Below are positions 58,026-64,000 of a stretch of 64,000 bases of DNA, piece by piece. This DNA is from Rasiella rasia. GTDB taxonomy: Bacteria > Bacteroidota > Bacteroidia > Flavobacteriales > Flavobacteriaceae. The stretch is taken from assembly GCF_011044175.1 (NCBI RefSeq), contig NZ_CP049057.1:3207501-3271500 (forward strand), written 5' to 3'. The notes under the pieces were generated by a model. It had not been told where the DNA came from and ran no database searches. It saw only the letters and a program-made list of their open reading frames with translations. A program made the translations under genes and the position numbers. Numbering within the stretch: the stretch's first letter is position 1; each line of letters starts with the position of its first letter.

Positions 58026-59405
58026 TTAATTTACAGTGTCTGTCGCTAACGGAATAATTTTTAGTACACGCCGTTTCTTTAGATATGACTGAATAATGTG
58101 TTGTGCATCTCTATTATTACTCATAGGAGTAATGATAGATTTAAGCACTTCTGGATTGTTTATTTGATAGTTTAAATTGTAAAATCCGAAGCCCTTATAG
58201 TTTCCATTTTCAATTAAAATTACAGATCGCTCGTCTACATCGCGCCCTCGGTCTACTATTAGCATATGTTGCTTTTCATAGCTATTGTCATCCAAAAATA
58301 GCTGTACTCTAACGTTATAGTCTTCAGATGCCTCTCTTTGTATGCAAGCTCCTTCACAATTCTGTACTGTATAATTAAAACAATTTCCTGATGTTTTGTG
58401 AAGACCAGTTAATTTCTGACATAGATTATATTTTTCTGTAATGGCAAAGAGCGCAGATTTTGCTTTTTGGTAATTCGTAAACGTAGTAATAGGCTTTTTC
58501 TCTTTGTGTGCCTTCTCAATCTTCAGGTTAATATAGCCCTCATCATCTTTAAAAGAAGCAAGCTGGTACTGAAATAATGTTTTGCGCAGTGCTCTATTGT
58601 ATATGGGCTTGTTTGTTTTTATCTCCTCACTTTCTTTAAGAAGTGCAATTAATTCATTTCCAGTGAGCTCAAAAGTTACTGTAGCTACCTCAAGTTGTAT
58701 TTTTTTAGACTTTCTATTATCACTTGTAAAATGCTGCGTAAGCCTTTTCTTGATGTTTTTACTCTTACCAATGTATATAATGGTGCCATCTTCTTTGTGC
58801 ATATAATACACACCTGTTTCTGAAGGAGCACTCGCAATAATATCTAGTAGTTTTGTATCTAAATGACGTTTTGGGTCTTTTCGAACCGATGCCTGAATAA
58901 TTTCTTTATTTACGTCTTTTTGAAGTAACATTTTAAATAACTCTACAGTTGCTTTTGCGTCACCTTGAGCTCTGTGCCTATCTGTAATTGGTATGCCTAG
59001 CGATCGCACCAATTTACCCAGACTATACGATGGCATATCCGGAATTAAATCTTTTGAAAGCTCTACTGTACAGAGTGTACTCTTATCAAAATCGTATCCC
59101 AACCGATCGAATTCTGTGGTTAGAATTCTATTGTCAAACTTGGCGTTGTGAGCTACAATTATGCAGCCTTCGGTAATTTCAATAACACGCTTAGCAATTT
59201 CATAAAATTTAGGGGCGTTGCGGAGCATTTCATTGTTAATACCTGTAAGATTCACTACAAACGGCTGTATTTTACGCTCCGGATTCACCAAACTACAAAA
59301 TTGATCTACAATTTTGTGTCCGTCAAATTTATAAATAGCAATTTCTGTTATGCCTTCTTCATTGTACTTACCACCGGTAGTTTCTATGTCTAGTATTGCG
59401 TAAAT
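58026..59405 (-). CDS. DnaQ-family exonuclease fused to GIY-YIG nuclease domain, non-standard start
   Basis: A fusion of a 3'-5' exonuclease with a UvrC/Cho-like GIY-YIG nuclease, likely in DNA repair. Exo I DIETTGG, the Exo II region AHNAKFDNRIL and Exo III HRAQGDAKA lie in the first 160 residues. GVYYM and YIGKS (about 198-222) form the GIY-YIG site, with a UvrC-like C-terminus beyond. The upstream in-frame stop is TAG at 59430-59432, and no ATG, GTG or TTG lies between it and DIETTGG. The start placed here is ATT at 59405, exactly where relatives are expected to have Met before YAILDIETTGG; ATT at 59414 is the alternative. A TTG at 59291 would delete Exo I. Confidence 0.75.
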   Translation of the reverse strand: MYAILDIETTGGKYNEEGITEIAIYKFDGHKIVDQFCSLVNPERKIQPFVVNLTGINNEMLRNAPKFYEIAKRVIEITEGCIIVAHNAKFDNRILTTEFDRLGYDFDKSTLCTVELSKDLIPDMPSYSLGKLVRSLGIPITDRHRAQGDAKATVELFKMLLQKDVNKEIIQASVRKDPKRHLDTKLLDIIASAPSETGVYYMHKEDGTIIYIGKSKNIKKRLTQHFTSDNRKSKKIQLEVATVTFELTGNELIALLKESEEIKTNKPIYNRALRKTLFQYQLASFKDDEGYINLKIEKAHKEKKPITTFTNYQKAKSALFAITEKYNLCQKLTGLHKTSGNCFNYTVQNCEGACIQREASEDYNVRVQLFLDDNSYEKQHMLIVDRGRDVDERSVILIENGNYKGFGFYNLNYQINNPEVLKSIITPMSNNRDAQHIIQSYLKKRRVLKIIPLATDTVN

Positions 59406-59447
59406 TCCTTGAATTTTAAAAGTTAGTTCCTATTCTTAATTCTTTTG

Positions 59448-60107
59448 CTAAATCGTATTGCGAGCTCCAAAAATTGCACTGCCTACACGTACCATGTTGC
59501 TACCTTCTTCAATAGCAATGGTGTAGTCACCGCTCATACCCATACTCACTATGGTTAGCTTTTTTTGTATACTTCGGAAATCGTCGAAAATGCGTTTTAG
59601 TTCTTTAAATTCACTACGCACCTGTTCTTCATTCTCGGTAAATGTAGCCATTCCCATAAGCCCAACCACCGAAACATTTTTATAATTCTGAAACGCTTCT
59701 GAAGTAATTAATGTTTTAGCCGCTGCTTCACTCATTCCAAACTTGCTGTCTTCTTTTGCAATCTTAATCTGAAGTAAACAGTTAATTACGCGGTCGTTTT
59801 TCTTAGCTTGCTTGTTTATCTCTTTTAGCAGTCGTTCACTATCTACAGCATGAATTAAACTCACAAAAGGTGCCATGTATTTAACTTTATTTCGCTGTAC
59901 ATGGCCAATCATATGCCACTCAATGTCTTTGGGCATTTCTTGCCATTTTCCTTCCATTTCCTGCACCTTATTTTCTCCAAACACACGCTGTCCTGCGTCA
60001 TAAGCCTGCATGATTTCGGCTACCGATTTGGTTTTAGATACCGCCACCAAGGCAACATGCCGTGGTAAACTTTTTTTTATGGCAATGCAATTTTCTGAAA
60101 TACTCAT
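59448..60107 (-). CDS. YggS family PLP-binding protein
   Basis: A 219-residue PLP-homeostasis protein (YggS/PLPBP family), a TIM barrel without known catalytic activity that keeps pyridoxal phosphate levels balanced. PLP Lys25 is in VALVAVSKTKSV; GENKVQEMEGKWQEMP and HMIGHVQRNK follow; the C-terminus has SMGMSGDYTIAIEEGSNMVRVGSAIFG. Its ATG directly follows the stop of the DUF1015 gene (TAA-ATG), so the two are translationally linked. Confidence 0.95.
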   Translation of the reverse strand: MSISENCIAIKKSLPRHVALVAVSKTKSVAEIMQAYDAGQRVFGENKVQEMEGKWQEMPKDIEWHMIGHVQRNKVKYMAPFVSLIHAVDSERLLKEINKQAKKNDRVINCLLQIKIAKEDSKFGMSEAAAKTLITSEAFQNYKNVSVVGLMGMATFTENEEQVRSEFKELKRIFDDFRSIQKKLTIVSMGMSGDYTIAIEEGSNMVRVGSAIFGARNTI

Positions 60108-61346
60108 TTAAAATTCATAAATGGTTACACCGCTTCGCAGTTTTGGTTCAATGTAGGTGCTTTTAGGAGGCATTATAAGTCCTTGGTCTGCAATTTCTTT
60201 CATTTCTTGAGTGGTAACTGGCAGCATTCCAAACCCAACGGTATACGTACCTTGGTCTACTAAAGATTTAATATAAACCAGATCTTTTTTTCCATCTGCG
60301 TAGCCAATTCTCGTGTCGTTGCGTACATCGTCAATACCTAGAATTGGTTTTAAGATGGTAGTGTATAGAATTTGAGTGTCTAATGCGTCAAGCGCATTGG
60401 TTATTTCGTAGTTGTTTTTCCGCAGGTAAAGGGAATAAAACTCCCCATCTAAATACATACTAAAATGATGCTTTTTAGAGGGTTTATAATACGCAGTACT
60501 TCTATTTTCAATACGGTACTGGGCATCTAACTGAATTAAAAACTCTTCTTTAGACAAGCCATTTAAGCCGTTAACCAGTCTATTAAATTCATATATTTTT
60601 AAGTCGCTTTCGGGTATTAAGAAGCTCATAAAATAGTTATACGTTTCTTCCCCGGTATGATTTTTATTCTGTTGCTTTTTATCATCTGCTAACAAGGCAG
60701 AAGATGAACTTCTATGGTGCCCGTCTGCAATATAAACAGCATCAATTTCGGCAAAATGTGTTTTTAACTTATTTACTATTTCAGGATCACTGATATTCCA
60801 AAGGTAATGTGTGTCGCGATACGTAGTTGTAAACTCATACTCTGCCCGTGTACTCATTACTGAGGCTATAATTTTTTCAATAGCAGGATTGTTTGGGTAG
60901 GTGAGGAGTACTGCTTCTGCATTAAAACCAACAGTTTCAAGATAATTTTTAAAGGTATTTTCTCTATACTCTATGGTCGCCTCGTGTTTTTTAATCCTAT
61001 TCTTCTCATAATCTTCTGCGCTCGCTGCCGCTACAATTCCTCTAAATTCGTCGCCATCACGATTTACGATTTTGTAAAAATAGTAACAAGGGAGATCGTC
61101 TTGCATAAAGATTTCATCCTCCTTAAACTCCTGATATCTGTTTCGAACTAGCTCATACCGCTGGGCACCAGAAATTTCCTTTTGATATTTAAAGCCTGGA
61201 TTTAGTATCTGTAGAAACGAAAACGGATTATCCCGTAATCTAGATTCTCGTTCTTCTGCTGTATAACTTTCATAAGAGCGAGACGCCAACAAGCTCACCT
61301 TATCTCGAGTAGGGCGTACCGCTTTAAATGGAAGTATTTTAGGCAT
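60108..61346 (-). CDS. DUF1015 family protein
   Basis: A 412-residue soluble protein of the DUF1015 family, often annotated as a hypothetical protein or HTH-like. Typical segments are FKAVRPTRDKV (5-15), NPFSFLQILNPG (40-51), VYIADGHHRSSSS (near 208-220), YNYFMSFLIPESDL and YADGKKDLVYIKSLVDQG. The His pair in DGHHR suggests a metal or catalytic site, but no activity has been shown to my knowledge. It is coupled to the YggS gene downstream. Confidence 0.9.
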   Translation of the reverse strand: MPKILPFKAVRPTRDKVSLLASRSYESYTAEERESRLRDNPFSFLQILNPGFKYQKEISGAQRYELVRNRYQEFKEDEIFMQDDLPCYYFYKIVNRDGDEFRGIVAAASAEDYEKNRIKKHEATIEYRENTFKNYLETVGFNAEAVLLTYPNNPAIEKIIASVMSTRAEYEFTTTYRDTHYLWNISDPEIVNKLKTHFAEIDAVYIADGHHRSSSSALLADDKKQQNKNHTGEETYNYFMSFLIPESDLKIYEFNRLVNGLNGLSKEEFLIQLDAQYRIENRSTAYYKPSKKHHFSMYLDGEFYSLYLRKNNYEITNALDALDTQILYTTILKPILGIDDVRNDTRIGYADGKKDLVYIKSLVDQGTYTVGFGMLPVTTQEMKEIADQGLIMPPKSTYIEPKLRSGVTIYEF

Positions 61347-61399
61347 TTTTTGTTTATGAATTTATAAGTTTAATAGTTGACGAGTAAAAGGTAGTACAT

Positions 61400-61407
61400 C
61401 AAAGTTA
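61400..61407 (-). promoter_or_regulatory. -7 promoter element for DUF1015-YggS
   Basis: Minus-strand TAACTTTG matches TAnnTTTG, about 54 bases before the DUF1015 ATG and within the 76-base gap after the dehydrogenase gene. Confidence 0.5.
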
Positions 61408-61422
61408 AACTTCTCTGGGTAT

Positions 61423-62310
61423 TTATTTAAACATTGTAGCTACGTTCTCTGCTTTTCTGCTTTCAGAATAATCGTAAAAACCTTCGCCACTCTTAACACC
61501 TTTCTTTCCAGCCATTACCATGTTAACCAAAAGTGGGCAAGGAGCATACTTCGGATTTTTAAAGCCGTTGTACATAACATTGAGTATAGAGAGACAAACA
61601 TCTAGGCCAATAAAATCGGCTAACTGCAAAGGTCCCATTGGGTGCGCCATACCAAGTTTCATAACCGTATCTATTTCTTCCACACCAGCAACACCGTTAT
61701 ATAAAGTTTCAATAGCCTCATTAATCATAGGCATTAAAATACGGTTGGCAACAAATCCTGGATAATCGTTTACCTCTACAGGTATTTTTCCTAGTTTTTC
61801 TGAAATTTCGGCAACAGTACTATACGTCTCCTGACTTGTACTATAACCCTTAATAATCTCTACCAGTTTCATGATAGGCACAGGATTCATAAAGTGCATT
61901 CCAATCACCATTTCAGGACGCGAAGTTGCAGCCGCAATTTGGGTTATAGAAATAGACGAAGTATTACTAGCTAAAATTGTGTCATCTGGGCAGAACGTAT
62001 CTAGATCTTTAAAAATCTTAAGTTTTAAATCCACGTTTTCAGTAGCCGCTTCTACCACAAGTCCGGCGTATTCTACACCTTCTTCTAAACTTGTATACGT
62101 AGTAATGTTACTTAGTGTACGTTGCTTCTCTTCTTCGGTAATACGTTCTTTAGCAACCATTCTATCTAGGTTCTTGGCTATAGTTGCCATTCCTTTGTCT
62201 AACGAAGCCTGAGAAACGTCGATGAGTTGAACTTTATAATCTTTTTGAGCGAAGGTGTGGGCGATTCCGTTGCCCATGGTTCCTGCTCCTATTACTGCTA
62301 CATTTTTCAT
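61423..62310 (-). CDS. 3-hydroxybutyryl-CoA / 3-hydroxyacyl-CoA dehydrogenase
   Basis: It oxidises L-3-hydroxyacyl-CoA to the 3-keto form with NAD+. The 295-residue protein has the Rossmann motif VIGAGTMGNGIA (6-17), the catalytic region GMHFMNPVPIMKLVEII (about 137-153) with His139, VNDYPGFVANRILMPMINEA, and a C-terminal helical domain with GVAGVEEIDTVMKLGMAHPMGPLQLADFIGLD. It is a stand-alone enzyme without hydratase fusion. Whether it serves butyrate, fatty-acid or aromatic-acid breakdown cannot be told. Confidence 0.95.
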   Translation of the reverse strand: MKNVAVIGAGTMGNGIAHTFAQKDYKVQLIDVSQASLDKGMATIAKNLDRMVAKERITEEEKQRTLSNITTYTSLEEGVEYAGLVVEAATENVDLKLKIFKDLDTFCPDDTILASNTSSISITQIAAATSRPEMVIGMHFMNPVPIMKLVEIIKGYSTSQETYSTVAEISEKLGKIPVEVNDYPGFVANRILMPMINEAIETLYNGVAGVEEIDTVMKLGMAHPMGPLQLADFIGLDVCLSILNVMYNGFKNPKYAPCPLLVNMVMAGKKGVKSGEGFYDYSESRKAENVATMFK

Positions 62311-62370
62311 ATTATTTTCCGCGAAAGCGAATATCTTTAGTAGGGTTAAACTTCTATTGTTTATACGTAT

Positions 62371-63345
62371 TTATAAACTTTTAAAATTTTCTATAATTTG
62401 CATGGCTACCGTTAATGCCTGAGCCCCTTGTTCTAGAGTAACTTTAGGCGTCGATTTTGTTTGAATGGCATCTGCAAAACTCTCTAGCTCATCTAAAATT
62501 GCATTGTTTGCATCTATCTTAGGGTTGTCAAAATAGATTTGTTTCTTTACACCTTCGGCATTGGTGAGAATCATGGCGAAATCGTCCGGATTTTTGGGCG
62601 CGTCTTTCATTTTTACCACTTCACACTTTTTCTCCAGAAAGTCTACTGAAATATACGCGTCGCGCTGGAAAAATCTAGCTTTACGCATCTTCTTCATTGA
62701 AATTCTACTTGCTGTTAAATTTGCAACACAACCATTTTCGAATTCAATACGCGCATTTGCAATGTCGGGAGTTTCAGAAATAACAGAAACACCACTAGCA
62801 TTAATAGTTTTTACATTAGACTTTACAACACTTAATATAGCGTCTATATCGTGTATCATTAAATCTAATACAACAGAAACATCTGTACCTCGCGGATTAA
62901 ATTCTGCCAGTCTATGTGCTTCAATAAACATTGGGTTATCTATCATATGGCTTACTGCCATAAACGACGGGTTAAAACGCTCTACGTGTCCTACCTGCCC
63001 TAAGACGTTATGCTTGGCGGCTAGTTCAAGTAAATCCTTAGCTTCTTGTACCGTATGTGTAATTGGTTTTTCAATAAAGAGATGTTTCCCTGCGGTTACT
63101 ACTTCTTTTGCACAATTGAAATGGTGTATGGTTGGTGTAACAACATCTACAACATCACAGGCATCTATTAGCGCTTCCATAGAGGAAAAGCTCTTATAGC
63201 CAAACTCTTCTTCAATTTTTTTTGAAGCTTCTTGGTCTGCATCATAAAAACCAACTAACTGATATTTAGAAGATTGGTTGAGTAACTTGAGATGAATTTT
63301 TCCAAGGTGACCTGCACCTAAAACTCCAGCGTTTAGCATGGGCAT
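62371..63345 (-). CDS. Gfo/Idh/MocA family NAD(P)-dependent oxidoreductase
   Basis: A 324-residue sugar-type oxidoreductase. The Rossmann motif GVLGAGHLGKIHLK is at 7-20, IEKPITHTVQEA (about 93-104) has the catalytic Lys of the family, and GHVERFNPSF follows. The C-terminal domain has beta strands around MIHDIDAILSVVKSN, whose His lies at the expected position. The substrate (often a UDP- or free sugar) is unknown. Initial residues MPMLNAG leave Met3 as a possible alternative start. Confidence 0.92.
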   Translation of the reverse strand: MPMLNAGVLGAGHLGKIHLKLLNQSSKYQLVGFYDADQEASKKIEEEFGYKSFSSMEALIDACDVVDVVTPTIHHFNCAKEVVTAGKHLFIEKPITHTVQEAKDLLELAAKHNVLGQVGHVERFNPSFMAVSHMIDNPMFIEAHRLAEFNPRGTDVSVVLDLMIHDIDAILSVVKSNVKTINASGVSVISETPDIANARIEFENGCVANLTASRISMKKMRKARFFQRDAYISVDFLEKKCEVVKMKDAPKNPDDFAMILTNAEGVKKQIYFDNPKIDANNAILDELESFADAIQTKSTPKVTLEQGAQALTVAMQIIENFKSL

Positions 63346-63355
63346 AAATTTTTAG

Positions 63356-63363
63356 CAAAGGTA
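63356..63363 (-). promoter_or_regulatory. -7 promoter element for the Gfo/Idh/MocA gene
   Basis: Minus-strand TACCTTTG matches TAnnTTTG, 10 bases before the ATG at 63345, giving a very short leader for the Gfo/Idh-3HCDH transcript. Confidence 0.55.
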
Positions 63364-63573
63364 AGAGTTTCAAAGTACAATTGCGAAAGTAGGTTGGCCA
63401 AATAGAGAATTGCAGCTGGCAAAAAATAACACGCCTCACTGCACAAAAGTTTTTATGTACAACCTCGTGGTAATGAGTTGATAATCAATTAATTCAAAAT
63501 AGGGCAATTGCCTTATGGATTATCTAAAAGCATCGTAATACGTTTACAAACGTAATCACGTAACAAATACGAT

Positions 63574-64000
63574 ATGAATTTTAAAAACAAGTTTTTATTT
63601 CTCACATTGCTAACTTTTTTGTTCTTACTCGGTTGTAAAGATTCAACTTCTCAAGTAACAAATGAAAAGGCTATAAAAAATGAGGTTGTTCTTAAAAAGC
63701 GCCCACAAACACCACCTATTAAAGTAAAACGCGAGTTTATAAGACTAGTTGGAGAAACCACTTCGCATACTGTTGAAGAAACAAAATACAATAAAGATGG
63801 AAACGCTGTAGAAATTACGGCATATGATTACTACGGTTCAGGGAAGCAAACGCGAACCACTTTAAACACCTATTCATCTGCTGGTAATCTAATTGCCTCT
63901 ACCGATACTAACGAAGGTGTTATCACCAATTATACGTACGCTTACAATACGGAGAATCAGAAGATAAAAGAAACTTGGAGTCGAGAAAACGGACAAGGAA
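63574..64000 (+). CDS. lipoprotein, C-terminus beyond window
   Basis: The frame starts at the ATG at 63574 and is open to the right edge (142 codons). The N-terminus is a lipoprotein signal, with FLFLLGCKDST placing the lipidated Cys at residue 21. After a basic stretch (LKKRPQTPPIKVKREF), segments such as TKYNKDGNAVEITAYDYYGSGK and TDTNEGVITNYTYAYNTENQK alternate in a way that resembles the YD-type repeats of Rhs-like proteins or repeated beta-hairpins in Bacteroidota lipoproteins. The family cannot be decided from the fragment. Confidence 0.75.
   Translation, partial: MNFKNKFLFLTLLTFLFLLGCKDSTSQVTNEKAIKNEVVLKKRPQTPPIKVKREFIRLVGETTSHTVEETKYNKDGNAVEITAYDYYGSGKQTRTTLNTYSSAGNLIASTDTNEGVITNYTYAYNTENQKIKETWSRENGQG

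Overview
The window looks like chromosome of a marine member of the Flavobacteriaceae (phylum Bacteroidota). The evidence is direct. It holds many Bacteroidota-type -7 promoter elements (TAnnTTTG), five secreted proteins with type IX secretion (T9SS) C-terminal sorting domains, a TonB receptor coupled to a DUF4249 lipoprotein, an Rpb6-type RNA polymerase omega subunit between bamD and coaBC, and AT-rich leaders with no strong Shine-Dalgarno. No tRNA, rRNA, CRISPR array, insertion sequence or prophage gene was seen.

Layout. Positions 1-14110 are almost all minus strand: a DUF4249 lipoprotein (cut by the left edge) with its TonB receptor, monomeric isocitrate dehydrogenase, rplS, trmD, a DEAD-box helicase, TPR, GNAT and DUF748 proteins, a long GAPDH and an HtrA protease. 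Positions 14242-18452 (plus) form a cell-wall block: dapF, a GNAT, mltG and two paralogous secreted lysozyme-like proteins. Positions 18460-25828 (mostly minus) hold an RsmI-like methylase, a T9SS-sorted sugar dehydrogenase, a low-molecular-weight phosphatase, dnaA, a thioesterase, a YigZ protein, an EamA transporter and ribD. Positions 25868-39385 (plus) are mostly housekeeping: GNAT, prmC, LOG protein, aquaporin, ligA, three small uncharacterised genes, dapA, bamD, rpoZ, coaBC, a DUF4835/PorD-like protein, recN and fabI.

Positions 39548-51160 are the accessory highlight: four consecutive genes for large, acidic, secreted T9SS proteins. The first three have different N-terminal halves but share a 3' block of about 1.44 kb (roughly 480 residues) that is more than 99% identical in DNA. 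The first two also share the downstream terminator. The fourth has the same architecture but is clearly diverged. This suggests recent tandem duplication or ongoing gene conversion of a common surface-display module, with exchange of the exposed N-terminal domains.

Positions 51244-56162 (plus) hold a family 2 glycosyltransferase, a YbbR-like protein, coaE and a histidine kinase/response regulator pair. Positions 56198-63345 (minus) hold miaA, a voltage-gated-type K+ channel with a C-terminal zinc ribbon, a DnaQ-exonuclease/GIY-YIG fusion that lacks a standard start codon, a YggS-type PLP protein, DUF1015, a 3-hydroxyacyl-CoA dehydrogenase and a Gfo/Idh/MocA oxidoreductase. A plus-strand lipoprotein runs off the right edge.

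Functional links. dapA and dapF give diaminopimelate for lysine and peptidoglycan, and mltG with the two lysozyme-like proteins would act on that peptidoglycan. coaBC and coaE belong to CoA synthesis. BamD and the PorD-like protein serve outer-membrane assembly and T9SS, which would export the tandem-array proteins. All assignments are from reading translated sequence and motifs; no database search was run.
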